Positions 8,145 to 16,732 are shown, counted from the first letter of the stretch. The stretch is 64,000 bases of DNA from Ancrocorticia sp052089425 (GCF_052089425.1 NZ_JBQCZW010000010.1:1-64000); one strand, 5' to 3'. Notes: generated from the letters alone by a model not told the origin. A program made the numbers and translations.

Positions 8145-9254
8145 GCGGCGGATTTGCTGGCCTTCTGGGGATCGATGTGGGCTGCGATAGGTGATGGCGG
8201 GAACTTCCAACTGTGGAATGTGTGGTGCGGGCGTTGCTGTACGAACCGGTCCCGTTGACCCGCGAACTGTTAAGGACGTTGGGAGAATTGTTCCACGAGC
8301 CTGAGTTGAAATGGCGGCCGAATCCAAGCGGTGGATTGCACGTTCGGCAGCGAATCTGGCTAGATCACGAGGACTTTGGTGTACGGACGTCATGTTGATT
8401 CCCGGGCGTGATGCAATCTCCGAATCATCAAAACCGATGACGGATACGTCAGCAGGTACGGATACTCCGCACCGGATGAGCACATCGATGAGCCCCAGAG
8501 CACACCTATCATTGAATGCGATGATAGCGGTTGGAAGATCGCCTGAACGTACGATTGCCTCGGCTACGCTTGCACCGGAAGCTTCATCTTTTCCTCCGTC
8601 AGGCGTTGAATACGCCGTTTCCTGAAGCCCATTCACGTCAATTGCACGCTCAAACGCAGCCAGCCGATCCTGCCCCCCGGCGGCTTCGGAGCAGGAAAGA
8701 TATCGTATCTTGGTGTGCCCCAATTCCATGAGGTGGCTGGTGGCGAGGTTCATGCCGTCGTCGTCAGAAACAACCCAATCAACTCCGGGCGCCACACTCC
8801 TCTGGGCCACGGTAATCACGGGCATCCTCCGGCTCAGACGGCCGAGCCTCTCCTCCTCCAGCAGGCACCCAAGCAAGATGAGGGCGCCGCTACGGTAGGA
8901 GAGCAGTGTTTCTACGGCTTCGGATTCGCTGCGGTGTTCGGAGACTGCCGAGAGCACCAACTGATATCGAGTGTTGGCGGTGGCGGCGTACAACCCGTCG
9001 AGAAGTTCATGGTGAAATGGTTGACGGGTATTGAACGTGACTCCAATCGTATTAGGGGATGAGACGCGAAGGGCGCGGGCGCTCTCGTTGCGCACATAGC
9101 CAAGCCTGTTGGCGGCCTCCAATACCTTCTCACGCGTGGCGTCACTGGCTCCGGCGGCGTCCCTGAAGATGATGGAGACCAGTGACTGAGACACTCCAGC
9201 TTCGCGGGCAACGTCGCGCATGGTTGGCCGTGGCCTCTCAGCAGGATCTGTCAT
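8139..9254 (-). CDS. LacI-family transcriptional regulator
   Basis: A 371-residue regulator with a LacI helix-turn-helix (TMRDVAREAGVSQSLVSIIF, about 11-30), a hinge and a sugar-binding sensor domain. The C-terminus extends about 40 residues past the usual LTVRGS end, with a proline- and arginine-rich tail that has no obvious function. It is convergent with iolE and divergent from the oxidoreductase operon at 9566. A dyad centred on CG sits immediately after the -10 of that operon and is its likely operator. It probably senses a cyclitol or keto-sugar intermediate; this is inferred from position only. Confidence 0.9.
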   Translation of the reverse strand: MTDPAERPRPTMRDVAREAGVSQSLVSIIFRDAAGASDATREKVLEAANRLGYVRNESARALRVSSPNTIGVTFNTRQPFHHELLDGLYAATANTRYQLVLSAVSEHRSESEAVETLLSYRSGALILLGCLLEEERLGRLSRRMPVITVAQRSVAPGVDWVVSDDDGMNLATSHLMELGHTKIRYLSCSEAAGGQDRLAAFERAIDVNGLQETAYSTPDGGKDEASGASVAEAIVRSGDLPTAIIAFNDRCALGLIDVLIRCGVSVPADVSVIGFDDSEIASRPGINMTSVHQSPRDLARFAAERAIHRLDSAAISTQARGTILPTSLTVRGSTGPVRTATPAPHIPQLEVPAITYRSPHRSPEGQQIRRG

Positions 9255-9452
9255 CTTCCCTTCCTTGGAACCGATTGCACGTGTGGCTCTCAGAATAGCA
9301 ACTGAGGCAAGCAGTTAGCGGCATCTAACGTGCATATGTGCTGATTTCCCGCGACGAGTAGGCGTGCTGGCTGTATGTGTACACCGATAATTTCACGGCC
9401 GGTGGCTCTCGATCTATTGTATGAAACCTTCCGATGGTACGTGGACAATGTA

Positions 9453-9498
9453 TTGACAAGACATTTGAGCCTACCTACACTGACTAGTACGAACTAGT
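9453..9498 (+). promoter_or_regulatory. Promoter with overlapping LacI-type dyad for the 9566-12840 operon
   Basis: TTGACA (9453-9458) and TACACT (9476-9481) have a 17-bp spacer. One base after the -10 lies ACTAGT-ACGA-ACTAGT (9483-9498), a 16-bp near-palindrome with a central CG. The layout repeats that at 1318-1377. Bases 9255-9452 form the rest of this divergent intergenic region. GTTAG and CTAAC arms (9314-9318 and 9325-9329) could be a second operator for the LacI gene itself. Confidence 0.65.
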
Positions 9499-9565
9499 GA
9501 TTCGAAGTAGCTCAACAATGCGTGAAGCCGAATCGCTACACAACTCGACAAAGGAGTTCGAGCCT

Positions 9566-10579
9566 ATGAAGAAGATTGCATTAGTGGGAGCTGGCAGAAT
9601 CGGTACCCACCACGCGAGGACAATAGCTGGCGAGGTTGCCGGAGTTGAACTGGCGGTGCTGGCGGATCCTGTGGCACAACATCGTGATGAGCTGGCTGCG
9701 GAGTTAAACGTGGCGAGCACACTTGACGATCCCTTGCAGATCGCACAAGATGAGACGATCGACGCGGTGGTCATCACGGCACCGGCGGCAAACCACGTAG
9801 AGCTCATCACGGCGTTTGCAGCCGCCGGAAAACACATCTTCACCGAGAAGCCGGTGGCAATTACAGTGCCGGATGCCAAAGCCGCTGTAGCTGCCGCGAA
9901 AGAAGCTGGTGTACTTTTCCAAGTAGGTTTTAACCGGCGTTACGCCGAATCATGGGCCCGGGCCAAGGAGATGGTTGCTGCCGGCGCAGTAGGTTCTGTG
10001 CAGCGTGTCCATTCGATGACCCGCGATCCTGGGCCGTGGCCGGGTGACCCGGCAAAGGTGGCCCCGGGAACGATCTTCAACGAAACCCTCATCCATGACT
10101 TCGATACCATCAATTGGTTGAACGAGGGTGCTGAACCCGTCGAGGTTTATGCGGTCGCGGATGCTCTGGTAGCACCCGAGGCAAAAGGAACTGGGTTCTT
10201 CGACAGTTCGGTGGTTATCATTCGATACAGCAATGGAGCCATGGCAACGGCGGAGGCCTCATTTAGCGCGATGTACGGCTACGACCTTCGAGGAGAAGTA
10301 TTTGGCTCGAAGGGCATGACCTCCATGGGAAACCTAGCCAACACTGACGCACGGCTTTATGACAGCGGCGGTGGACACTGCGACACGTCCGGAACTGACA
10401 CGTCGCGCTTCCATGAGGCGTACAGGTTGGAGTTCCAGACGTTCGCTGATCTGATCAATGGTAAGAACGTGGACTATCCGGGTGCTGAAGCGGGAATCAA
10501 GGCGCAGCTTGTTGCTGCTGCGGCCATCAAGTCCGTGGCCGAATGCCGTCCAGTACAAATTTCGGAGGTAAACGAATGA
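9566..10579 (+). CDS. Inositol 2-dehydrogenase-like Gfo/Idh/MocA oxidoreductase
   Basis: A 337-residue dehydrogenase with GAGRIGTHHART (about 8-19), FTEKPVA including the catalytic lysine (about 93-99), VGFNRRYAESW (about 121-131) and a conserved DFDTINWL segment (about 175-182). It is the best IolG match among the four family members: size and the FNRRYA motif fit myo-inositol 2-dehydrogenase. The start at 9566 is preferred over an in-frame upstream codon at 9497 because AAGGAG lies 9 nt before it, and 9497 would sit inside the operator. The gene overlaps the next one by ATGA, showing translational coupling. Confidence 0.88.
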   Translation: MKKIALVGAGRIGTHHARTIAGEVAGVELAVLADPVAQHRDELAAELNVASTLDDPLQIAQDETIDAVVITAPAANHVELITAFAAAGKHIFTEKPVAITVPDAKAAVAAAKEAGVLFQVGFNRRYAESWARAKEMVAAGAVGSVQRVHSMTRDPGPWPGDPAKVAPGTIFNETLIHDFDTINWLNEGAEPVEVYAVADALVAPEAKGTGFFDSSVVIIRYSNGAMATAEASFSAMYGYDLRGEVFGSKGMTSMGNLANTDARLYDSGGGHCDTSGTDTSRFHEAYRLEFQTFADLINGKNVDYPGAEAGIKAQLVAAAAIKSVAECRPVQISEVNE

Positions 10580-11373
10580 GCATCAAAGCGAACAACAGCC
10601 CGTTCCGGTTGGCAGCCTGTTCGGAAATGATCTTCCAAGATATTCCCTTCATGGAGCGGCTGGAGAAGATAGCCGGGCGTGGCCTTGAAGTTGAGATGTG
10701 GGACTGGACCAACAAGGATCTGGATGTGATTGCCGGTACCGGAATACCGATCAGCTCGATGACTGGTTATGTTTCGGGAAACCTGACCGATAAGGATGAA
10801 ATTCCGAACCTCTTGGAATCCGCTAAGCGATCGGTGGAGGCTGCACACGTGGTGGGCTGCACTCGCCTCGTCATTCATGGAACAGGCTTGGGTGAAGGCG
10901 GAATACCGGTGAAGCCTGTTCAGGTTGTCACGGGGGCTATGTGGGCGCAGGCGGCGTTGACCCTCAATGCCCTGTCGAAGATCGGGCGAGATGGCGATGT
11001 GATGTTCACCCTCGAGAATCTCAACCTCCCGGTTGATCACGCCGGAACTCCATTCAACAGTCCGCACGATACTCTCGCACTAGTATCGGCGGTAGATTCG
11101 CCGAACGTCCGAATGAATCTGGATCTTTACCATGCGCAGATCGGTGATGGCCAGTTGATTGAAACCTGCCGGACCTCCCTGCCGTGGATCGGCGAGATTC
11201 AAATCGCGGATGCACCCGGGCGGTGCGAACCTGGAACAGGCGAGATCAACTACCGCAACGTGGCGCTCGCCCTCAAAGACATGGGATATACGGGGGTTGT
11301 GGCGATGGAAGCCTTCGCCAGCGGTGACTCTGACCAAGCCCTCGATACCTTCATTGAGACATTCTCCGTCTAG
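10576..11373 (+). CDS. Hydroxypyruvate isomerase-like TIM-barrel protein
   Basis: A 265-residue TIM barrel of the Hyi/sugar phosphate isomerase group. The sequence EIQIADAPGRCEPGTGEINY near residues 210-229 closely matches the family signature, which carries metal-ligand and substrate residues; FTLENLNLP and MNLDLYHAQI provide other likely ligands. The start ATG at 10576 overlaps the stop of the dehydrogenase gene, and GGAGG lies 7 nt upstream. In this operon (dehydrogenase, this gene, transporter) it more likely isomerises or cleaves a ketonic product of an inositol or uronate than hydroxypyruvate itself, but that is inference. Confidence 0.85.
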   Translation: MSIKANNSPFRLAACSEMIFQDIPFMERLEKIAGRGLEVEMWDWTNKDLDVIAGTGIPISSMTGYVSGNLTDKDEIPNLLESAKRSVEAAHVVGCTRLVIHGTGLGEGGIPVKPVQVVTGAMWAQAALTLNALSKIGRDGDVMFTLENLNLPVDHAGTPFNSPHDTLALVSAVDSPNVRMNLDLYHAQIGDGQLIETCRTSLPWIGEIQIADAPGRCEPGTGEINYRNVALALKDMGYTGVVAMEAFASGDSDQALDTFIETFSV

Positions 11374-11421
11374 TTTTTCATGATGTTCGTCAGCGTTGAC
11401 GACGTAAGGAGTCGTGACAGT

Positions 11422-12840
11422 ATGGCTGTTACTAGCAAGAGTGATCAAAGAACAAAACCTTTGAAGAAGCGTAATCTTAACGGGGTAGTTTTCGTGGCCA
11501 CAATGGGCGCGCTCGCCTTTGGATTTGATACTGGTGTCATTTCCGGTGCTATCCCGTTCCTTGAGCTTCCCTTTTCTGAAGGAGGACTGGCCCTCAGTGC
11601 CAGCCAAGTCGGTATCGTAACGTCTTCCCTCCTCCTTGGTGCTGCCTGTGGAGGACTGCTCTCAGGAAACCTCGCCGATCAACGGGGACGCAAACGTACA
11701 CTTCTCATCTTGGCACTTCTGTTCACCGCTGGTGCCATCGGCACGTCACTGGCGCCCAATATCGTGGTGATGGTGATATTCCGAGTCGTGTTGGGCCTCG
11801 CCGTAGGTGGGGCATCGGCCATCGTCCCGGTGTTCATTGGCGAATTGGCACCCACCCACTTGCGTGGGCAGCTGGTGGCGCGCAATGAGTTGACGATTGT
11901 GACGGGTCAGCTGCTTGCCTACACGTCTAATGCGATCTTCGCACAGACAATGCCGGACAACCACCACGTGTGGCGGTTCATGCTTATCTTGTGCACAGTG
12001 CCCGCACTCCTTCTGTTCTTCGGGACCTTCTATTTGGCGGAATCGCCCCGCTGGCTCATCTCTCACAACAAACTGGCCGAGGCGCGGGACGCACTATGGC
12101 AGCTCCGCGAAGGAGACGATGTTGAGGATGAACTCCAAGAGATCAAGCAGCACGTAGAAGAGACCAAACGAATAGAGGCGGCCTCACTGAGGACCGAAAT
12201 GAAGGTCCCATGGATCAGACGTATTGTATTGATTGGCGTCACCTTGTCCTTCTTGTCCCAGATGACCGGAGTGAATTCGGTGATGTATTACGCGCCGTCC
12301 ATCCTCATTCATACAGGCTTGGGGACGAGCGCTTCGATCGTGGCCACCATTGGCAACGGAGTAGTCTCCGTCCTGGCAGTGGCTTTCGGCTCGATGGTGT
12401 TACTGCCACGCATTCGAAGGCGCCCGATGCTGTTGACAGGGCAGATCGGCGTCACATGTTGCCACGTACTTCTTGGATCAGCGTTTGTGTTTATGGCGCA
12501 GTCCGTATTCCGCTCTTACGTAGTGCTGGCACTCATGATGCTGTTCCTGTTCTTCATGCAGGCCTTCGTCTCGGTGATCTTCTGGCTGATGCTTTCGGAG
12601 ATTTTCCCCCTCCGCATTCGTGGAAAAGCAATGGGGCTGGCAGTGTTCGCGAACTGGATCGCAAACTTCATTGTTGCGATGCTGTTTCCCCCTCTTCAAG
12701 AGAGCCTGGGTGGAGCGTTGTTCTTCATATTTGCTCTCATCAACTTCGGCACGATCTTCTTCTATCTGAAGTTCATACCTGAGACAAAGGGGCGTTCCTT
12801 GGAGGAGCTTGAACGGCATTTCCAGAGTCAAGGAAAGTAG
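11422..12840 (+). CDS. MFS sugar/inositol transporter (sugar porter family)
   Basis: Proton-coupled sugar or inositol importer with twelve predicted membrane segments. Sugar-porter signatures are FGFDTGVISGAIPFL in TM1, DQRGRKRTL between TM2 and TM3, ESPRWL after TM6, QMTGVNSVMYYAPSI in TM7 and PETKGRSLEELE after TM12. The start at 11422 is chosen because AAGGAG lies 10 nt before it, giving 472 residues. It ends the operon that begins at 9566, so it most likely imports the substrate of that dehydrogenase. IolT-type myo-inositol transporters share this architecture, but the family also covers hexoses and pentoses. Confidence 0.88.
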   Translation: MAVTSKSDQRTKPLKKRNLNGVVFVATMGALAFGFDTGVISGAIPFLELPFSEGGLALSASQVGIVTSSLLLGAACGGLLSGNLADQRGRKRTLLILALLFTAGAIGTSLAPNIVVMVIFRVVLGLAVGGASAIVPVFIGELAPTHLRGQLVARNELTIVTGQLLAYTSNAIFAQTMPDNHHVWRFMLILCTVPALLLFFGTFYLAESPRWLISHNKLAEARDALWQLREGDDVEDELQEIKQHVEETKRIEAASLRTEMKVPWIRRIVLIGVTLSFLSQMTGVNSVMYYAPSILIHTGLGTSASIVATIGNGVVSVLAVAFGSMVLLPRIRRRPMLLTGQIGVTCCHVLLGSAFVFMAQSVFRSYVVLALMMLFLFFMQAFVSVIFWLMLSEIFPLRIRGKAMGLAVFANWIANFIVAMLFPPLQESLGGALFFIFALINFGTIFFYLKFIPETKGRSLEELERHFQSQGK

Positions 12841-12847
12841 GGGTAGT

Positions 12848-12866
12848 TCCTCACCCGTTCGTGAGG
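12848..12866 (+). terminator. Weak hairpin after the transporter gene
   Basis: CCTCAC and GTGAGG arms enclose a CCGTTC loop 8 bp after the transporter stop. It may end the 9566-12840 operon. It is short and has no T-tract. Confidence 0.35.
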
Positions 12867-12926
12867 GCCGGTGCCGCCGTGGTTAGGTGTGCTCGGCCCT
12901 CGCGTGGCCGTTTAGGGAAACAAAAA

Positions 12927-12950
12927 GGGCGGTACTTCGCTGTACCGCCC
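12927..12950 (-). terminator. Intrinsic terminator of small membrane-protein gene, copy 1
   Basis: On the minus strand GGGCGGTAC and GTACCGCCC arms enclose a 6-nt loop and are followed by TTTTTG. The hairpin is nearly identical to the one at 16733-16756 that follows the paralogous gene. Confidence 0.8.
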
Positions 12951-13041
12951 GCTTTACCTTCGTGGTGATTGGATCCCGCTTCAGTCCTCCGTGACTGCTG
13001 ACGAGAAACCTGTTGAGGCTACCACTGCCTGCTCATTAATA

Positions 13042-13293
13042 TCAGACTTCAGGTGACGCGATTGCCACGCTGATGGTCCTGTAGAAGTAGAACAGTGCAA
13101 CGGCAGCTGACATAAAGCCCGCAGCAATCACCACACTGGTTACCTGAGCGAATGCTCCTGCGAAGGCAACTGCGAGGAAAAGGGACATTACCGCTACCGT
13201 TACGGCAAGACGGACATCCCCGCCCTTGGGCAGAGTAGGCGTAACCGTCCTGGTCCGTGCGAATGTGTTGTAGCTTGCGGTCATGGTGCTCAT
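13042..13293 (-). CDS. Small two-helix membrane protein, paralogue 1
   Basis: An 83-residue protein of unknown function. Residues 1-25 are polar. Two hydrophobic helices follow (about 29-50 and 52-71), linked by AFAGAFAQVTSVVIAAGF. It aligns over its whole length with the 84-residue product of 16822-17076, sharing TxPK, VAFAGA, VVIA and an AIxSP end. The start at 13293 is supported by AAGGAAG 8 nt upstream and by the paralogue. A longer reading frame to 13437 would run through the promoter and leader. The gene is monocistronic, with its own promoter, structured leader and terminator. The family is not one I recognise. Confidence 0.82.
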   Translation of the reverse strand: MSTMTASYNTFARTRTVTPTLPKGGDVRLAVTVAVMSLFLAVAFAGAFAQVTSVVIAAGFMSAAVALFYFYRTISVAIASPEV

Positions 13294-13377
13294 ATCGGTG
13301 CTTCCTTTATCTGTGTAAGACATGCAGGAGCACCAACGTGCCCTGCACGTCGACGTGCGCCCGGGATTTCCCGGACG
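13294..13377 (-). promoter_or_regulatory. Structured 5' leader (candidate riboregulator), copy 1
   Basis: In mRNA order: stem 1 is 13378-13370 with 13365-13357 (9 bp, AAAT loop) right at the predicted 5' end. Stem 2 is 13358-13354 with 13349-13345. Stem 3 is 13347-13338 with 13333-13323 (TGCAGG/CCTGCA plus an inner GCAC/GTGC). Stems 2 and 3 share 3 nt. The 3' arm of stem 3 contains GGTGCTCCT (13334-13326), which can also pair with the ribosome binding site region AGGAAGCACC (13306-13297) with one bulge. The same architecture occurs at 17077-17162. Bases 13413-13655 upstream show nothing else I can name. Confidence 0.65.
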
Positions 13378-13383
13378 CTTATA

Positions 13384-13412
13384 ATTGTATGGACAAATTG
13401 GACTGATTCCAA
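13384..13412 (-). promoter_or_regulatory. Promoter of small membrane-protein gene, copy 1
   Basis: On the minus strand TTGGAA (13412-13407) and TACAAT (13389-13384) have a 17-bp spacer containing ATTTGTC. The paralogous promoter at 17169-17197 has the same boxes, spacing and spacer motif. Confidence 0.7.
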
Positions 13413-13655
13413 TGCCGTGCAGCGTATGATCGATCACGTTGGTTGCCGCAACGGTTGTGCTCCACGCATGGACTCAATTGTGAGGCGAGTACTTGGTGCG
13501 AGAAATCGTCGTCGTCGCCAAAAATCGACAACGTGTTTCTGTGTCTAAACCGTGCACCCTAGATACCACGTAGGCGAAGAATCGTCGAGAATACGCTGCG
13601 AGGAAGCTTTGTGGTCTATGGGCACGGTTATTGAGGAAGCGACTGGGGCGACGAA

Positions 13656-14651
13656 CTAGGCCAAATCCGCGTGTGCCTGCAAAGTTGCTGCCTCCGCGAG
13701 TTCAAGAGCCTCTACGCCGTCGCGGATGCTCGGGGTCAGGTCAGAACCGGTGCTCACGGAGGCGATGAACCCCTCGATCTGACGCTCGAAGGCGAGGCCG
13801 TAGCGATCCGTGTTGTTGGTGAGAACTCTCCCCAAGGCATTCGTGGATGTGGCATGTGAGGACGTGACAGACGTGGCACGTTGATTATTCATGGTGAGTG
13901 AGCCGAGAGAACCGAAAGCTTCTATGCGCTGATCCCAACCGTAAACGCACCGCCGATCGTTGATGATTGTGGCGACGGCGCCAGATTCGGCCTTGAGTAC
14001 GGCGACCGCAGCGTCAAAATCCCCGAGTGCTTTCACACGTGGATCCACCACATTCTGTCCAACAGCGTGAATCGACGTGATCGGGCCGAGGAAGAAGCGT
14101 GCCAAGTCAAGCTCATGGATCATCATGTCTTTGAAGATGCCACCCGACAGAGGTACGTATTCGAGCGGCGGTGGCAGTTCATCGCGAGAAACTAGTGTCA
14201 GCTGCTCTAGGTTTCCGATTTCTCCGGCGTCAATTCGGTCATGCAATTCGAGCACAGTGGGGTCGTATCTGCGATTGAATCCGATTTGCACGCGACCACT
14301 CATCTCCTCGACCTGACGGAGGCATGCTTGGGCACGGGGTAGATCTAAGTCCACTGGCTTTTCGCACAGAACGGCTTTTCCTGCCTCAACGGCTGCGAGG
14401 ATGTACTCAATATGGGTACCAGTGATTGTGGTGATGATGACGGCATCGACATCGGGAGCCGTGATGGCTTCGTGGGCATCCGTGCTCACTTTGACCTCTG
14501 GCCCGGCGAGTGCTGTTGCCTTCTCGATCGTGCGGTTGGTGATCCACGTGAGGCGGGCATTTGGGGAGCGGCGAATGGCTGCGGCGTGCACGGCGGCGAT
14601 CTTTCCTGCACCTATAATAGCAACGTTGATCATGGAGCTGACTTCGTTCAT
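13656..14651 (-). CDS. Gfo/Idh/MocA oxidoreductase, inositol 2-dehydrogenase-like
   Basis: A dehydrogenase of 331 residues with a Rossmann motif GAGKIAAVHAAAI (about 14-26), catalytic lysine in LCEKPVD (about 99-105) and IGFNRRYDPT (about 128-137). It resembles IolG and the product of 3628-4620. The first codon could be 14651 or the ATG at 14633 (MINVAII), which fits family starts better; neither has a strong ribosome site. It begins 6 bp after the UPF0303 gene and is cotranscribed with it from the promoter at 15256-15285. The substrate is unknown, but a scyllo- or chiro-inositol type isomer would fit a multi-dehydrogenase cluster. Confidence 0.86.
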   Translation of the reverse strand: MNEVSSMINVAIIGAGKIAAVHAAAIRRSPNARLTWITNRTIEKATALAGPEVKVSTDAHEAITAPDVDAVIITTITGTHIEYILAAVEAGKAVLCEKPVDLDLPRAQACLRQVEEMSGRVQIGFNRRYDPTVLELHDRIDAGEIGNLEQLTLVSRDELPPPLEYVPLSGGIFKDMMIHELDLARFFLGPITSIHAVGQNVVDPRVKALGDFDAAVAVLKAESGAVATIINDRRCVYGWDQRIEAFGSLGSLTMNNQRATSVTSSHATSTNALGRVLTNNTDRYGLAFERQIEGFIASVSTGSDLTPSIRDGVEALELAEAATLQAHADLA

Positions 14652-14657
14652 GCCGTG

Positions 14658-15179
14658 CTAGTGCAGCACCGAGGAAAGAGCGGTCACGACAAGAGCATGA
14701 TCGTGGGCCGCGGCCAAACCCGATACGGCAACGTAGCCAATCGCGACGCCACTTGGTAGGAGAATGGGGAAAGCTCCGCCGTGTGCTGCATACTGATCGG
14801 CAGGTAACTTGCTCTGTTCGTCAAAACCGCCAGAGCCATCGTTGAGTTCGTAATCGGTGCCGACCCTCAAGGACGATTGGTTGTACTGCTCCACAACGCG
14901 CCCCTTGCGGCGGGCCCACCAATCGTTGGTAGTGCCGGCGCCGGGCATCGCTGCGTGGAACAGCGTCTGTGTGCCGATCCGAATGTCGACTGCAATCGGT
15001 AGGTTGGCCTCGATAGCGATGTCGCGGATGAGTACGCCGATCTGCCAAGCAGTGTCCAGATCGAAGGAGGCGAATCGCAGATCCTCCTCTTGGTGGCGCA
15101 CTTTTGCCAGAAGGTCGGGCTTGCTCAGCTCGTCTAGGTGCTGGCAAAGGATGTGGAAAGACTCGGTAGGTTTGCTCAT
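14658..15179 (-). CDS. UPF0303 / DUF336-type heme-degrading domain protein
   Basis: A 173-residue protein of the UPF0303 group (GlcG/HbpS-like fold). Recognisable segments are WQIGVLIRDIAIEANLPIAVDI (about 45-66), a central NDWWARRKGRVVEQYNQSSL (about 85-104) and PADQYAAHGGAFPILL (about 125-140). Family members have been linked to heme binding or small-molecule redox handling, but the biochemical role is not settled. The start at 15179 has GAGGT 9 nt upstream. It is first in an operon with the oxidoreductase at 13656 and divergent from the alcohol dehydrogenase at 15524. UPF0303 genes often sit in sugar or cyclitol catabolic operons, which suggests an accessory role. Confidence 0.8.
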   Translation of the reverse strand: MSKPTESFHILCQHLDELSKPDLLAKVRHQEEDLRFASFDLDTAWQIGVLIRDIAIEANLPIAVDIRIGTQTLFHAAMPGAGTTNDWWARRKGRVVEQYNQSSLRVGTDYELNDGSGGFDEQSKLPADQYAAHGGAFPILLPSGVAIGYVAVSGLAAAHDHALVVTALSSVLH

Positions 15180-15255
15180 TTTCCCGTGACCTCGTTGTTG
15201 GGGTGGAACAGTTCGTAGCTGCGTAGCTAGAAATTGAAAGAACAATTACCCAAAT

Positions 15256-15285
15256 AGATTACAAGGGAATCTAAGGGGGAGTCAA
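15256..15285 (-). promoter_or_regulatory. Promoter of the UPF0303-oxidoreductase operon
   Basis: On the minus strand TTGACT (15285-15280) and TAATCT (15261-15256) have an 18-bp spacer. It lies 77 bp upstream of the UPF0303 start. On the other strand a weaker TTGAGT-18-TTATGA near 15424-15453 could serve the alcohol dehydrogenase. Confidence 0.55.
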
Positions 15286-15523
15286 CTGAGTGGGATGAAT
15301 CGACGTGTTTTGACCTGAAACTGGGCGTTTCCTGTTGGCGTTTTCGGGACGTAAGTCGGGTATGGCCGGCTTTCTTGCAGGAAACTGGAACGCGGAGTCT
15401 ATTTGTTAGGACAATAGCTAGATTGAGTTCGTTAATGTCGCTATCGTTATGAGTGAAGGTTACAGATGAGCGCCGAATCTAGTGTTCATTACCAGCTGAG
15501 ATTTCCAAGTCAAGGAGGACAAA

Positions 15524-16657
15524 ATGGTAGCGGAAATTCCAACCATGATGAGAGCTGCAGTACTGAGGGACTACGACAAGGGATTGCAGGTTGAGAAGAT
15601 CCCCACCCCAAAGCCGCGTGCGGGGGAGGTGCTTGTGAAAGTAAGTGCGTGCGGGCTATGCCATTCCGATCTTCACGTTGTTGGAGGAGCCATTGCGTTC
15701 CCGCTCCCTTGTGTGCTTGGACATGAGGTTTCCGGAGAAATCGTTGAAGTTGGTCCGGGCAATGAACACAACGATCTGGAACTTGGTCAGAGGGTGGCCG
15801 GAGCCTTCCTCATGCCTTGTGGTCAGTGTGATGCGTGCGCAGAGGGGCGCGATGATCTTTGTGGGCCGTTCTTCGACCTCAACAGGATCCAAGGCAAGCT
15901 CTATGACGGTGAGACGCGTTTGTTTGAAGAAGACGGTTCACCGATCGCCATGTACTCCATGGGAGGGCTGGCCGAATACTGTGTCATTCCCTCGACATCA
16001 GTGACCCCAGTACCAGCAAACATCGATCCTGTGTCCGGCGCGATCCTTGGTTGCGCTGCCATGACGGCCTATGGCGCCGTTCGCCGTGGTGCGGACCTTC
16101 GATACGGTGAGTCAGTGGCTGTGGTTGCCACCGGCGGCGTGGGATCTAACATTATTCAAATCGCCAAGGAATTCGGAGCGAAGCAGATCATTGCCATCGA
16201 CGTGTCCGACGACAAGCTGGCGGCTGCTCGTGAACTCGGGGCAACGGACGTCGTCAACTCGACGAAGGAAGACGTCCACGAGGCCGTGTTCGCGATGACT
16301 AACGGTGTTGGTGTGGATGTTGCCTTTGAGGCGCTCGGACGGCCGGAAACCTGGAGCTCCGCACTGGATGCGCTGCGCGATGGCGGACGAATGGTGCCGA
16401 TCGGTTTGGGAGCCGGTGTTCAGACTGCCGCGGTTGAGATTAACCGAACAGTCCGGCGCTCCCAATCTATCTTGGGTTCTTATGGTGCGCGTACGCGTCA
16501 GGATCTGCCGGAGGTTGTTCGCATGGCGTCCAACGGATCTATCCATTATGAAGAAATTGTGACCCGGAGGTTCTCTTTGGACGATGTGGCGGAAGGGTAT
16601 GACCTCTTGCGCAAGGGCCAGATTCAAGGCCGCGGTGTTGTGGATATGTCCCTGTAG
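15524..16657 (+). CDS. Zinc-dependent alcohol dehydrogenase (MDR family)
   Basis: A 377-residue medium-chain dehydrogenase. Catalytic zinc ligands are in SACGLCHSDLH (about 41-51) and VLGHEVSGEI (about 64-73). Structural zinc cysteines are in PCGQCDACAEGRDDLC (about 98-113). The NAD(P)-binding motif is VATGGVGSN (about 202-210). A strong AAGGAGG lies 6 nt before the ATG. It is monocistronic, with a hairpin downstream at 16664-16717, and divergent from the UPF0303-oxidoreductase operon. It could oxidise a polyol or reduce an aldehyde made by the island, but it might equally be a general alcohol dehydrogenase. Confidence 0.88.
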   Translation: MVAEIPTMMRAAVLRDYDKGLQVEKIPTPKPRAGEVLVKVSACGLCHSDLHVVGGAIAFPLPCVLGHEVSGEIVEVGPGNEHNDLELGQRVAGAFLMPCGQCDACAEGRDDLCGPFFDLNRIQGKLYDGETRLFEEDGSPIAMYSMGGLAEYCVIPSTSVTPVPANIDPVSGAILGCAAMTAYGAVRRGADLRYGESVAVVATGGVGSNIIQIAKEFGAKQIIAIDVSDDKLAAARELGATDVVNSTKEDVHEAVFAMTNGVGVDVAFEALGRPETWSSALDALRDGGRMVPIGLGAGVQTAAVEINRTVRRSQSILGSYGARTRQDLPEVVRMASNGSIHYEEIVTRRFSLDDVAEGYDLLRKGQIQGRGVVDMSL

Positions 16658-16663
16658 TTGGGT

Positions 16664-16717
16664 GCAGTGACGGTACGGGTGGCTCTTCGAGGTTGGGGGA
16701 GCCGCCCGTACACTGCA
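16664..16717 (+). terminator. Long hairpin after the alcohol dehydrogenase
   Basis: GCAGTG and CACTGC outer arms and TACGGGTGGCT with AGCCGCCCGTA inner arms form a long imperfect stem, followed by an A-rich stretch. It is likely the terminator of the dehydrogenase transcript. Confidence 0.6.
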
Positions 16718-16732
16718 AAAGAGCAAAAAAGT

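Noticed and set aside
9497..9565. Upstream start for the 9566 dehydrogenase
   Set aside because: It would begin within the operator dyad at about the transcription start; AAGGAG and family length support 9566.
13294..13437. N-terminal extension of the small membrane protein to 131 residues
   Set aside because: The extension runs through the -10/-35 region and leader; the paralogue and ribosome site support the start at 13293.
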